A stretch of 43,299 nt of DNA. Source: an uncultured Saprospiraceae bacterium. Its GTDB lineage: Bacteria; Bacteroidota; Bacteroidia; Chitinophagales; Saprospiraceae. Numbering within the stretch: position 1 is the stretch's first letter; each line of letters opens with the position of its first letter. A program made the translations under genes and the position numbers. Shown here piece after piece: positions 1-8,979 of this stretch. The stretch spans positions 1 to 43,299 of the forward strand of contig CALIIW010000014.1 of NCBI GenBank assembly GCA_938018185.1. The letters run 5' to 3'. The notes beneath the pieces were generated by a model. The model did no database searches, was not told the DNA's origin, and saw only the letters and a list, made by a program, of their open reading frames with translations.

Positions 1-22
1 AGATCTAGGTTTATAAAAAAGC

Positions 23-50
23 AAAAGGGAATCGAAGTAGATTCCCTTTT
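23..50. terminator. Hairpin, probable terminator of a gene left of the window
   Basis: Perfect 10-bp inverted repeat AAAAGGGAAT / ATTCCCTTTT with an 8-nt loop. The right arm ends in a T-run, so it would work as an intrinsic terminator on the + strand, and the A-rich left arm also allows minus-strand use. No gene is visible inside the window to its left. Confidence 0.55.
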
Positions 51-113
51 AAGTAGATAACGTTTTTAGCGTTTTCTTCTTGGTTAGCCTCAATTGGCGC
101 TAATGTGAAAATT

Positions 114-129
114 GTATGGTTAACCATAC
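114..129. promoter_or_regulatory. 16-bp perfect palindrome upstream of the sensor kinase
   Basis: GTATGGTTAACCATAC reads identically on both strands and lies about 130 bp upstream of the sensor kinase start. A dimeric regulator could bind it; its role is not known. The rest of 51-239 is AT-rich with no recognisable gene. Confidence 0.35.
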
Positions 130-239
130 TCTAGTTTTGAATCTCTAAGTTAATGTAGATTTTCTTCTATTTATGACATGGTATAACGAACGGTAGAAAA
201 AGAAAACAAACGGTCTATATTATTAATTTAATCACCAAA

Positions 240-3209
240 ATGACACCTTATCACCACTTAATGGTTAAATATTTATCAACCATTATCTGCATTTGTTGTG
301 TTTTTTCGTCTCTGAATGCTCAAGATCTGAGCTATCGTACCTACACCTTACATGATGGATTGGCTCAAATGCAGGTAGAAGCAATTTTTCGTGACAGCAG
401 GGGATTACTTTGGATTGGTACTAGAGGAGGAATATCAAAATTTGATGGGGATAAATTTAAGTCATATTATACTTCTGATGGATTGCCTGGTAGAACCATT
501 ACGGCGATAATCGAAGATGAAAAAGGAATTTTGTGGTTTGCTACAAGAAATGGAATATGCAGTTTTGATGGAAATATGTTTAAATCTTTCCCTCTAGGGG
601 ATATTCCAATAGCTGAAGTTCTTGGAATGGCCAATGATGATCAAGGCAATATCTGGCTTGCTAGAAAATTTCCTCCTTATTTTATTTATTATGATGGTAC
701 TGATTATCAAGTGCTTTCTGATTCCTTAAATTATGCTGCAAATTTGGTCGCACGATTGGATTATGATGAAAAAAAGCGGAAAGTATATGGGGCATTGAGT
801 TCAAAAGGAATTTTTGAACTCAATGTAAATGGATTTGGCATTGTTGTTTTGCAAGATGAAGCTTTTAGTTCATTTTATTTTGAAAGTCAAAAAGAAAAGC
901 CTCTCAGGCTCAATACTTTTAGTAAGAAAAGAGGGAATTATTACATTTTGAAAAACAGTAAACCTAAACTCCTTATAGAAAGTGATGGACTCAGCATCCA
1001 TGTAAATTTTGATTTACTTGATAAAAGTTTTTATTTTCATCAGAATAATAGTTTGTACTTTTTTAATCAAAAGAAAAAAGTAGTTTCTCTACTACATTCG
1101 TTTCAAAAGGAGAAAACCAGATTCAAATATGTAGATCCAGGTGGACAAATTTGGCTTGGTTCAGAAAATGGATTGATACAGTTTTTCGGCACTGCTTTTA
1201 AAACTTTTGAAGATTCTAGATTGGATAAGGCATGGTCATTTGTAGAAGATGATCAGCAAAATATCTTTTTATCAAGTTATCATAATGGTTTATTTAAACT
1301 TGATAAATTTGGAATGATAGAGGAGATTAATAATTCAATCTCCTTGAATAGATTTTTTTATTTTGGATCATTAAAAGATAAAAAGGATAATCTTTTATTT
1401 CCACATGGATTCGGGATATTGAAATATGATTCGAAAAAATTTTCTCTTATTGATGGGGTCCAAACCAATAGACCGGTTCTTTATCTTATGGAAGATGATA
1501 AAAGAGATCAGTTAGTTGCTGGTGTCGCAAATGGGATTAACATTTACAAAAATTATGAATTTACAGAGCATATCGGGCAGAAAGAAGGCCTCCATAAATG
1601 CACTTATGTAGTTGGACTTTGTATAGATAAAAATGACGATTATTGGATAGGAAGTTTTACGGGACTATCTAATTATGATCCAGAAACAAAAGAAATTAAA
1701 AATTTCATAAATGAGGATAATAGTTTACCAACCAAAGGTGGGATTTCAGCTTGTTATAAAGATGATGCAAATTTTTTGTGGTTTGGTGGAGGAGAAGGTC
1801 TTCTGACTTTTGATTATGAAAAAAACACTCTAATCAAAGTAGGAGATAAGATTTTAAATAAACCAATCAGTTTTATTACAAAATTCAATGAATCAAACCT
1901 ACTCATCGGTGCGCTAGATGGGTTGTACATTTTTAATCAAAAGAAATATGTCCAATCGGGAACCATAGAAATGAAATTCTTCAACCACCAAAACGGATAC
2001 GAAGGAATTGAACCAAATCAAAATTCTGTTTTTACTGATTCTAAGGGAATTATTTGGATGGGTTCAGCAACAAAAACTGTTTGTCTGGATCCTTCAAAAT
2101 TAGATTTCAATTCAGAGAGCTTAAATGCTTTAATAACAAGAGTAAATAAGCAAAGTATTACTTTTAGCCAGGATTCCGTTTTTATTGAGAAAGGAATTAA
2201 TAAAATTGAATTTGAATTTGGGGCTGTTGGATATAATAGACCTTCAACAACACAATATTCATATAAGCTCGATGGTTATGATGAAAATTGGTCGGACTGG
2301 GTAGAGCATGATTACGTAAATTATGCTAATCTAGGATCTGGTACGCATCAATTCAATGTAAAAGCTAGAAATGCTGGGAGTCAAGATCTAAAATCTAACA
2401 TAGCTTCAAAATATGTGATAGTTAAAATTCCATTTTTTAAAGAACCAAATTTTTATCTATACGCATTTTTGCTACTAGCTTTATTGACGTTTGGCTTACT
2501 CTTTTTATTCAACAAATTTAGAATCAATAAAAAAAGAGCTTATGAAAATCAATTAAGAGCCACGCATCTTGAAGTACAATCCGTTCAATCTCAAATGAAT
2601 CCTCATTTTATTTTTAATGTGATAGGAACCATTCAAAGCCAAATCTTAAATAATGAACCTGAAGAAGCAAACGAATTGCTGGTGAAATTCTCAAATATGA
2701 TTAGAAGGTTTTTAGATTCAGCCGTTAAATCTGAAATCGATTTGACCAATAAATTAAGTCAAGAGATTAGCTTGAAAGAAGAATTGGAATTGTTAAAAAT
2801 ATATGTAGAATTTGAACATCTTTCTTCCTCGGATGCTTTTGAATATGAATTTATTATTGACGGAGATATTGACTTGTCTATGACAACAATTCCTCCCATG
2901 TTGGTGCAACCTTACATCGAAAATGCCATCCAACATGGCTTGATAAAATGTCCGACAAAAGAAAAATTGATCATTAAGATTAGTGAAGCAAATGAGGTCT
3001 TAAATATAATTATTGAAGATCATGGCATTGGTATGAGTGCTGCAAGAAAATTAAAAGAAAAAAGTATTTCAAAATACAAATCACATGGCAGAGAATTGGT
3101 CAGAAAAAAGATAGCCTTACTAAACGAATTAGATTATGACATAACATCCAAAACAGAAGAAATACCAACTGGCGGTACCAGAGTAAGTTTGAAAATTTAT
3201 AAAGGCTAG
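240..3209 (+). CDS. Sensor histidine kinase, two-component propeller / Y_Y_Y / LytS-type
   Basis: Predicted membrane sensor kinase. A start at Met8 (261) would place a clean signal peptide (VKYLSTIICICCVFSSLNA) at the N-terminus, so 261 may be the true start. Residues about 30-650 carry repeated two-component propeller motifs of the type GLLWIGTRGGISKFDG and KGILWFATRNGICSFDG. A Y_Y_Y domain follows at about 664-716 (YSYKLDGYDENWSDW). One transmembrane helix lies near 738-760. The kinase part is of the LytS/YehU (His_kinase) type: QMNPHFIFN with phospho-acceptor His789, then an ATPase domain with N-box Asn895 (QPYIENAIQHG) and G-box D927-x-G-x-G. No receiver domain is fused. The convergent LytTR regulator at 3661-4536 is the obvious candidate partner. 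The propeller normally senses an extracellular ligand, which cannot be named here. Confidence 0.93.
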   Translation: MTPYHHLMVKYLSTIICICCVFSSLNAQDLSYRTYTLHDGLAQMQVEAIFRDSRGLLWIGTRGGISKFDGDKFKSYYTSDGLPGRTITAIIEDEKGILWFATRNGICSFDGNMFKSFPLGDIPIAEVLGMANDDQGNIWLARKFPPYFIYYDGTDYQVLSDSLNYAANLVARLDYDEKKRKVYGALSSKGIFELNVNGFGIVVLQDEAFSSFYFESQKEKPLRLNTFSKKRGNYYILKNSKPKLLIESDGLSIHVNFDLLDKSFYFHQNNSLYFFNQKKKVVSLLHSFQKEKTRFKYVDPGGQIWLGSENGLIQFFGTAFKTFEDSRLDKAWSFVEDDQQNIFLSSYHNGLFKLDKFGMIEEINNSISLNRFFYFGSLKDKKDNLLFPHGFGILKYDSKKFSLIDGVQTNRPVLYLMEDDKRDQLVAGVANGINIYKNYEFTEHIGQKEGLHKCTYVVGLCIDKNDDYWIGSFTGLSNYDPETKEIKNFINEDNSLPTKGGISACYKDDANFLWFGGGEGLLTFDYEKNTLIKVGDKILNKPISFITKFNESNLLIGALDGLYIFNQKKYVQSGTIEMKFFNHQNGYEGIEPNQNSVFTDSKGIIWMGSATKTVCLDPSKLDFNSESLNALITRVNKQSITFSQDSVFIEKGINKIEFEFGAVGYNRPSTTQYSYKLDGYDENWSDWVEHDYVNYANLGSGTHQFNVKARNAGSQDLKSNIASKYVIVKIPFFKEPNFYLYAFLLLALLTFGLLFLFNKFRINKKRAYENQLRATHLEVQSVQSQMNPHFIFNVIGTIQSQILNNEPEEANELLVKFSNMIRRFLDSAVKSEIDLTNKLSQEISLKEELELLKIYVEFEHLSSSDAFEYEFIIDGDIDLSMTTIPPMLVQPYIENAIQHGLIKCPTKEKLIIKISEANEVLNIIIEDHGIGMSAARKLKEKSISKYKSHGRELVRKKIALLNELDYDITSKTEEIPTGGTRVSLKIYKG

Positions 3210-3304
3210 CTTAATAAAATTAGATGAAGGTTTTTTTTAAGGAAGGCTGGAAACAACAGATTTCTTTTGGACTGCAATGGCGCGAGATAATATTTCCAAG
3301 TGTA

Positions 3305-3337
3305 CCTAAATAAGAAGCATCAAGGCATGCCCTAGTG
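3305..3337 (+). repeat. Left member of a 33-bp direct repeat pair
   Basis: 33 nt that match 3564-3596 at 30 of 33 positions (both begin CCTAAATAAGAAGCA). Together they flank the REP-like copy at 3346-3566. The right member forms a perfect long hairpin, whereas this one has lost its right arm, so it looks like a decayed copy. Confidence 0.6.
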
Positions 3338-3345
3338 ATAAAAAA

Positions 3346-3566
3346 TGCCAGAGGCGTGACATTATTGTAGCCCAATGTGTAAACACTGGGTACAAGGAAA
3401 TGAGCTGAATTCATTTGGCGTGATTTTTAGGAAAAATCATGACAAATGGCTTTCGAGGAGAACCTTTTTTTTCGGACATTATCGCTAGAAATGAGGTGAA
3501 GAATTCAAAATACACAAGTATCAAAAGTTGATTTTCAATGGATTAGGTTTTTATCTGACAATCCCT
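3346..3566 (+). repeat. REP-like dispersed intergenic repeat, copy 1
   Basis: About 220 bp that recur at 16574-16856 in the same orientation. Shared blocks are CCAGAGGCGTGA, a hairpin around GTGTAAACACTGGGTACAAG, ATGAGCTGAATTCATTTGGC, GACAAATGGCTTTCGAGGA, and TCAAAAGTTGATTTTCAATGG ending in ATCTGACAATCCC. A short palindrome followed by a CCCAGTGT-type hairpin resembles the REP elements mobilised by IS200-like REP-associated transposases in Bacteroidota, but no transposase is present here. The copy sits between the convergent sensor kinase and response regulator genes. The 451-bp gap 3210-3660 holds only this repeat, its flanking repeats and hairpins. Confidence 0.75.
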
Positions 3567-3606
3567 AAATAAGAAGCACCATGGCATGCCCTGGTGCTTC
3601 TTATTT
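3567..3606. terminator. Long perfect hairpin between convergent genes
   Basis: A 15-bp perfect inverted repeat (AAATAAGAAGCACCA / TGGTGCTTCTTATTT) with a 10-nt loop. It lies between the 3' ends of the convergent kinase and regulator genes and could terminate both. Its left part is the right member of the 33-bp direct repeat, so it may be part of a mobile hairpin element rather than a dedicated terminator. Confidence 0.5.
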
Positions 3607-3660
3607 GATAGGTAATAACACCTAACATTCGTTATGACAGTTGTCTTTTTCTGACAAGCC

Positions 3661-4536
3661 CTACAAATCTTTCAGTTTGTCTATCAATTTTTTCAAAATG
3701 TTTTCTTTTTGAAGATTTGAAAACGATTCAGATTCATTGTTAATCAGACCTTTGAACAGTTTACCACCTCTTCTAGAAGCATATATTTTCGAGCCATCTG
3801 TTAAAGTCACCTCTAGTTCACTATGCTTGTATCTTTTTACTTGATCTAAGTTGATAACTGTGCTTTTATTGATCGTAAAGAAATGATAATCTTCCGTTAG
3901 AATTTTGGAATAATGACCCAAATTCTTCATGGCTTTAAATTTAGTTCCATCTAGTAAATGAACTTTAGTAATAATTTTTTCAGCCTCAAGTTTTAAGATA
4001 CTAGTAACTTCAATGTACTCAACAACTCCTTTGGTTAGGTGGAAAGGAAGGTTTTTGGGTTTTTCATTTTTAGAAGTTAAAAAACCTAGCAGCATTTTAA
4101 TTTGATCTTTATAGGATCTGTCTTTCAGTTCTTGTTCCTCGTCCCTCATTCTTTCTTCAGAAATCGTCATTTCTGCTTTCAGGACTGCTTTGCTCAAATT
4201 TTTATGATCTATGGGTTTTGTGATGAAATCTAAGGCGGAATAATCAATTGCTTTCGTAGCATGTTCAAACTCTTGATGAGCCGTCATAAAGATGATTCTA
4301 AAGTTAAGTTCTTTTTTTGATTGTAGATTTTGTAATAGGTCGAAACCAGTTTTGTCTTTTATTTGAATGTCAAGAAAGATTAGATCAGGATTGGTTTCAA
4401 GTATAAGCTTTTCAGCCTCATCTATGTTATCAGATTCTCCAATAATTACTATTTGTGGACAATGTTTAGAGATGAGTTTTTTTAGACCTTGTCGAATAGA
4501 TTCGACATCATCGATTATAATGCTGTTTAATATCAA
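3661..4536 (-). CDS. LytTR-family response regulator
   Basis: 291 residues: an N-terminal receiver domain (about 1-120) and a C-terminal LytTR DNA-binding domain (about 165-270), joined by a helical, charged linker. Receiver residues are intact: acidic pair Asp9/Asp10, phospho-acceptor Asp56 (FLDIQI), Thr85 (MTAH) and Lys107 (ITKP). The LytTR part shows YIEVTSILKLEAEKIITKVHL and FFTINKSTVINLDQVKRY, with residues typical of the beta-beta-alpha fold. The expected partner is a LytS-type kinase, and the one at 240-3209 ends 450 bp away on the opposite strand. Its stop codon directly abuts a CTGACAAGCC segment that resembles the end of the REP-like repeat. Confidence 0.93.
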   Translation of the reverse strand: MILNSIIIDDVESIRQGLKKLISKHCPQIVIIGESDNIDEAEKLILETNPDLIFLDIQIKDKTGFDLLQNLQSKKELNFRIIFMTAHQEFEHATKAIDYSALDFITKPIDHKNLSKAVLKAEMTISEERMRDEEQELKDRSYKDQIKMLLGFLTSKNEKPKNLPFHLTKGVVEYIEVTSILKLEAEKIITKVHLLDGTKFKAMKNLGHYSKILTEDYHFFTINKSTVINLDQVKRYKHSELEVTLTDGSKIYASRRGGKLFKGLINNESESFSNLQKENILKKLIDKLKDL

Positions 4537-4850
4537 GACTCTTTGTTTCTAGTAGTTAGGCTATTAACCCTAATATTCACGAATATAGCAATTAATTATT
4601 AATGGTTTAGAAAATTACCTTTCATTTATATAGATTTTTTTAATGTGACGAGAAAGATATCTTGCAGTCAAAATAGCCGTGCATAAAAATTAAGCAAATT
4701 TTTAATGCCTAAACGTATCATTTTAAAAGACTCACCCAATTTTATTTCAAATATTTTCTATGTAGGAAAATATTTGAAGGCTATTGTAAAAAACAGTAGG
4801 CAGACATTTTTATAATGTATTTTTTAGTAAAATTTTTAATCAAAAACAAA
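4537..4850. other. Divergent intergenic region
   Basis: 314 bp between the divergent response regulator and the outer-membrane protein gene. It is AT-rich, including a near-palindromic stretch around AAATATTTTCTATGTAGGAAAATATTT. It should hold promoters for both genes, but no clear -33/-7 pair was recognised. Confidence 0.4.
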
Positions 4851-6872
4851 ATGATGAATTCATTTAAAGGATTACTATTAGTCATTCTATGCATTTTCTG
4901 CGCAAGCAATTCGTTTGCGCAAGTAAGAGGTATTTCTTACACTTTAGCACCAACTGGTGAATACGTATTCTGGAACGACAAAGCTGGACTTGATGATGGA
5001 CTGCTCATAGGAGGAAAGTTGGGTTTTGGCTTTGGAGAATTTTTTGAATTACGTGGAACTTACATGCAAGGTTCAGCCTTAAAAAGCAATTTCGATAATT
5101 TTGGGATCGAAAATTTCGACGCGGAACAATTTAATAGTGAAGAGGTCAATTTGATAAGATATGGCGGTGAAATTAAAGCAAACTTTAGCAGAGGTAAACT
5201 ACTTCCTTATATAACGGCAGGTACTGGTGTTCAAGAATTACATAGAACGGATGCCGATCCAACTAAACAGATTTACTTAAGTGCAGGAGCAGGTATTACT
5301 TTGGGGATTGGAGATCGCTTTGTTTTAAATCTAGAAGGTAGAAATACTGCTTATAGATATAACACAGGAAAGTACTTACTTAGTCCTACAAACAAAACGA
5401 ATTTAGGACTAGCGGATTTTGATTTTCAAATGGAAGACCTGAGCAATTGGTCAGGAGCTGCCTCTTTACAAATTTATTTGGGTGGAAGAAAACCAGGGGA
5501 ATTATCAGAGCTAGACAAAGCGTATTTCGATACTTTCAATGGTGGATCAGGTGGGCTAAATTTAGGCATTGAAGCCATTGCAGGTAAAATCAATTTTCAT
5601 GAGAACTTACCGTATAGAGATGCTTGGATGGCAGGTGGATCTGCAGGTTTCGATCTTGGACCTTATGTAGGCGTTCGAGGCTTTTATTGGAAAGCCCTTG
5701 AGGATGGAGAACTTACTAAATTTGATGACCTTGCTATGTATGGTGGAGAAGTGAGAATGCAATTGAATTCAGGTGGTGGTATGGTTCCATTTCTAATGAT
5801 AGGTGGTGGAAAAATGGATGTTGGCTCAAACTATGAAAGCAAAATAATAAATCCTACAGACACAACTGCTCTTTTTCTAAGTGATGCTGATGATACAGGC
5901 TTTGCAATGGGTGGCGTAGGACTTTTGATTCCACTTGGCAGAAACTTTAAGATCTTTGGTTCAGGTAGAGCAATTCTGACTTCTTCAGCACCTATTGATA
6001 ACTTAGATGCACCAGAAGAAATCCACAATTCTTGGTTTTGGTCTGCTGGATTTAAACTAAATTTTGGCAAGAAGAAAAGAGATGCAAATGCCATTTACAA
6101 TCAAAATATTAGCTCTGCAGTTGATGCAAGACAAAAAGAAAACGACGCAAAAGCAGAAGCATTGACCTTAGAATATGAAAACAAAATTTTAGAACTTGAA
6201 AATAAAGTTCTTGAAGCTTACGCTGAAAATGATCTCGAAAAGGCTGCTGTCTTAAAGCAAGAAAAGGCCGAGGCCGAAATGATAGTAGACGAAATAGAAA
6301 ATAGAAACGAAGAGGCACCTAAAACTGCTAATACTACCAATCCTAACTATACGCCTCAAAGTCAAGGCATGCAAATTGGTGGTCAGAATATCGCCATACG
6401 ACCTTCAAATTCTGTAATTCAAATGAGTCCAGCTGAGTTTGAAAATTTAATTGAAGAAATTTTAGAGAGCACGGATCCTAGGTTATACTCCATGAGCTTT
6501 CCAGAGGAAAATTATGCCTCTACCATGCCTAGTCAAACCAATCAAGCACTTTTAATGAGAATTAAAGAACTAGAGGAAAAATTGAATAATGAAAGTTCTG
6601 AATCTGAAACCATCGCTGCTCCAAAACTTACTGAGGAGGATACCGCTGCTGATCTTTCTAAAAAAGAAGAAAAATCATTGATTAAAATGATGTACAAACT
6701 GGAAGAAAAGTTAGACACTAATAATGAGGAGATTAAAAAAATGAACGAAAGAATTGTGGATTTGGAGAAAGGCAAAACAAGTAAGAAAATGAGAAAGAAT
6801 GAAGTTGAACAGGAGACAGTTGAGCCAATCAAATTATTCAAAAGAAAGAAGAAGAAAAAGAACAAAGAATAA
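4851..6872 (+). CDS. Outer-membrane protein: two tandem beta-barrel modules plus coiled coil
   Basis: The start is taken at the ATGATG at 4851 because it begins a good signal peptide ending SNSFAQ; the frame is open from 4815 but that leader (MYFLVKFLIKNK) is unlikely to be translated. 673 residues. About 25-215 and 235-415 are two related OmpA-like barrel modules: LIGGKLGFGFGEFFELRG aligns with MAGGSAGFDLGPYVGVRG, and IRYGGEIKANFSRGKLLPYI with MYGGEVRMQLNSGGGMVPFL. This looks like an intragenic duplication. The rest is a charged coiled-coil region with a QMSPAEFENLIEEI motif at about 524-537 and a lysine-rich end. The next gene has the same motif directly after its signal peptide plus an OmpA-type domain, which suggests that the two proteins work together in the envelope. 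The exact function is unknown. Confidence 0.85.
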   Translation: MMNSFKGLLLVILCIFCASNSFAQVRGISYTLAPTGEYVFWNDKAGLDDGLLIGGKLGFGFGEFFELRGTYMQGSALKSNFDNFGIENFDAEQFNSEEVNLIRYGGEIKANFSRGKLLPYITAGTGVQELHRTDADPTKQIYLSAGAGITLGIGDRFVLNLEGRNTAYRYNTGKYLLSPTNKTNLGLADFDFQMEDLSNWSGAASLQIYLGGRKPGELSELDKAYFDTFNGGSGGLNLGIEAIAGKINFHENLPYRDAWMAGGSAGFDLGPYVGVRGFYWKALEDGELTKFDDLAMYGGEVRMQLNSGGGMVPFLMIGGGKMDVGSNYESKIINPTDTTALFLSDADDTGFAMGGVGLLIPLGRNFKIFGSGRAILTSSAPIDNLDAPEEIHNSWFWSAGFKLNFGKKKRDANAIYNQNISSAVDARQKENDAKAEALTLEYENKILELENKVLEAYAENDLEKAAVLKQEKAEAEMIVDEIENRNEEAPKTANTTNPNYTPQSQGMQIGGQNIAIRPSNSVIQMSPAEFENLIEEILESTDPRLYSMSFPEENYASTMPSQTNQALLMRIKELEEKLNNESSESETIAAPKLTEEDTAADLSKKEEKSLIKMMYKLEEKLDTNNEEIKKMNERIVDLEKGKTSKKMRKNEVEQETVEPIKLFKRKKKKKNKE

Positions 6873-6898
6873 TTTTATCATTTAATTTTCACAGATTA

Positions 6899-6952
6899 GC
6901 AAAGAAGGTAAATAGAATAAAAAGATTCATTCTATTCCTTCTTTGCTTTTTT
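6899..6952 (+). terminator. Intrinsic terminator after the double-barrel protein gene
   Basis: GCAAAGAAGG...AGAAT pairs with ATTCT...CCTTCTTTGC and is followed by a T-rich tract. It lies between the barrel gene and the coiled-coil OmpA gene, so the downstream gene may need its own promoter or readthrough. Confidence 0.7.
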
Positions 6953-6976
6953 CCTTTTCACCAATAGTCATCTTCT

Positions 6977-8302
6977 ATGCCAATTTCTAAGTTTTTATTA
7001 AGTTGTTTTATTTGTTGCGCCTTTTCCTTTAGTTCTATTGGGCAACAAAGTCAATCTAGCATGGTCCAAATGTCTCCTGCCGAATATCAAAATTTAATCG
7101 AGATAATTTTAAAAGCCAAGAGGAGCAGGCTTATCGCTTATCGTGCAACACATTCTAAAATAAAAGTAAGTAGCAATACTTCTAACAATGATTTTAATGC
7201 TTTAAAGCAAGTGGAAGAATTGGAATTGGCACTTAAATCAATCGAGGAAAGTAATATGCAGCAAGCCAAGGATGCTGCCACTCAAAGAGAGATGATAGAG
7301 ATTAAAAATGAACTGGAACGACAAATCATAAGTTTAAAAAAGGAGCAAGAGTCAAGCACTAAAATTGAAACTAAGAGAAGCTATGATTACGATCGTACGA
7401 ATAAGGCGATTGATACACAGAGACTAGAAAAGCACATTAATAGACTTGAGAAAGAGCTGGCTGATCAAAGAAAAAATAGTGCAAATAAAAAAGACATTAA
7501 AAAAATAACAGAGGATATCAAGCAACTTTCAACAACATACTCTGAGTCGACGCACTTTGAAGACACCAAAAATAATAAGAGAATTGATCAACTTGAAAAG
7601 GAATTGCAAACACTGACGGAGCAATTTAAATTATTATTATTTGTATCAAAAGACAATTCTTCTGCGGCACCAGATACTAAAGATATGGCTGCTGTTTTGG
7701 AATTGAGCAAAAAGATAAGCTCACTAGAAAATGAATTGGCTCTTGTAAAGAATACTACTAATTTAGATTCTCAATATATCCAACTTGAGACAAAGGTCGA
7801 AAAGCTAGAAAAAGCCTTACAAGCAGCAAATCAACATGCACATAAGGATTCAGAAGTGGCAGCCTTAAATGCTAAAATAATAAGCTTGGAGGCTCAACTT
7901 AAGGATCACAAACACACGAGGGTTTCTGCTCCAGTGTCAGCTCCAATAATTAGAGAAGATGTAAAGACTTTTATAACAAAGCACAGACAACAAAATGTCT
8001 ACTTCCCAAATGGATCTCCTATTTTGACTAGACTTGAAAAAGATAAAATAGAGCAGGTAGCAAATTGGTTAGATACTTATCAGGAATTGGATATAATAGT
8101 TAAAGGTTTTGCAAGCAATACGGGTTCTCAAATAGTCAATCAACAACTTTCAAAATCTAGGGCAGAAACAGTAAAGCAATATCTATTATCCATAGGAGTG
8201 AAAGCAAATAGAATAAGCTTAGAACCATTAGGAGTTGATACTTCCGTTTCTGATCATGCTTCAGCAAGAAGAGCTGAAATACATTTATATTTTAAGCAAT
8301 AA
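6977..8302 (+). CDS. Coiled-coil protein with C-terminal OmpA-like domain
   Basis: 441 residues: a signal peptide (about 1-22, ending FSSIGQQ), then at residue 31 the motif QMSPAEYQNLIEIIL shared with the preceding protein. A long charged coiled coil follows (about 65-310). The C-terminus (about 330-441) is an OmpA-family domain (NVYFPNGSPIL, then NQQLSKSRAETVKQYLLSIGV and SARRAEIHLYF), which in this family binds peptidoglycan. The conserved arginine is present (Arg395), but the aspartate that contacts diaminopimelate in E. coli OmpA (GYTD) is replaced by Ser380 (GFAS). The coiled coil could span the periplasm between the cell wall and the barrel protein encoded just upstream. Confidence 0.88.
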   Translation: MPISKFLLSCFICCAFSFSSIGQQSQSSMVQMSPAEYQNLIEIILKAKRSRLIAYRATHSKIKVSSNTSNNDFNALKQVEELELALKSIEESNMQQAKDAATQREMIEIKNELERQIISLKKEQESSTKIETKRSYDYDRTNKAIDTQRLEKHINRLEKELADQRKNSANKKDIKKITEDIKQLSTTYSESTHFEDTKNNKRIDQLEKELQTLTEQFKLLLFVSKDNSSAAPDTKDMAAVLELSKKISSLENELALVKNTTNLDSQYIQLETKVEKLEKALQAANQHAHKDSEVAALNAKIISLEAQLKDHKHTRVSAPVSAPIIREDVKTFITKHRQQNVYFPNGSPILTRLEKDKIEQVANWLDTYQELDIIVKGFASNTGSQIVNQQLSKSRAETVKQYLLSIGVKANRISLEPLGVDTSVSDHASARRAEIHLYFKQ

Positions 8303-8357
8303 TTTTGTAATAAAATACTTTGAAAATAGGAGAGGGGAAATTATAGCTTTAGGTAAC

Positions 8358-8798
8358 TTATTTCTTTGTTGATTTCTCCTTTGAGTGTACATAAACTTTG
8401 ACGACTTCTTTAAACAAAAGAGATCTTAAACCCAGCCAAGTAAATGCTTCCTCCCAATTGCTTTTTAATTGGAGATCTATTTTAAGAACTTGCTTGATCC
8501 TAGTTACACCTTTTCCTGTATCTGGGACCCATTTTACATATCCTAAGATCTTTTCAATCTTAACCCTGTTTTTTTGAAGCTGATGAAATTTAGCTAGATG
8601 GCTTTCCTTAATATATATTCCAGTAAAGAGTTCATTTGTGTTCTTATTTATATATGAACTTAGGTAAATGCCTCCTTCTCCAAAACTACTGTCATAATAA
8701 TAATGATCTGCAGGTTTTTTGCTTGTTTCTATATCCCAAGCTTTCTCTCTGACGAAAGTTACATATTGGCTCCAAAACTCTAGATAAAGGTCTTCCAT
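8358..8798 (-). CDS. Hypothetical protein, possibly DUF4268-like
   Basis: 146 residues, no signal peptide or membrane segment. It begins MEDLYLEFWSQYVTFV and contains GIYLSSYINKNTNELFTGIYI and a C-terminal part rich in Trp and Leu (NWEEAFTWLGLRSLLF). The FW start, the Gly-Ile-Tyr strand and the later helix recall DUF4268 proteins, but the match is from memory and weak. It converges with the OmpA-like gene, leaving 55 bp, and lies 181 bp downstream of galK on the same strand. No function can be assigned. Confidence 0.6.
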   Translation of the reverse strand: MEDLYLEFWSQYVTFVREKAWDIETSKKPADHYYYDSSFGEGGIYLSSYINKNTNELFTGIYIKESHLAKFHQLQKNRVKIEKILGYVKWVPDTGKGVTRIKQVLKIDLQLKSNWEEAFTWLGLRSLLFKEVVKVYVHSKEKSTKK

Positions 8799-8818
8799 GC
8801 TTGAGTAAAATTAGTATT

Positions 8819-8837
8819 TACCTGCTCGAAGCAGGTA
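8819..8837. repeat. Short hairpin upstream of the hypothetical gene
   Basis: TACCTGCT-CGA-AGCAGGTA, perfect 8-bp arms with a 3-nt loop, 21 bp upstream of the start at 8798. It could be an operator or an RNA hairpin in the leader. It has no T-run, so it is not a convincing terminator. Confidence 0.35.
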
Positions 8838-8979
8838 GCTTAAATATACACAAAGCCTAAAGAAGAATTTACGTTCAATTAGAGATTGAACACCATAAAT
8901 ATGACATTGGTCACCATGGCTTCTTGTTTTACCTAGTCACAGTTTAGAACTTTATCGTATTTTGTTTTATTGTAATATG

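Noticed and set aside
3220..3414. Minus-strand 64-codon frame downstream of the sensor kinase
   Set aside because: It lies across the flanking repeat and REP-like element, and the second copy of the element does not keep it open.
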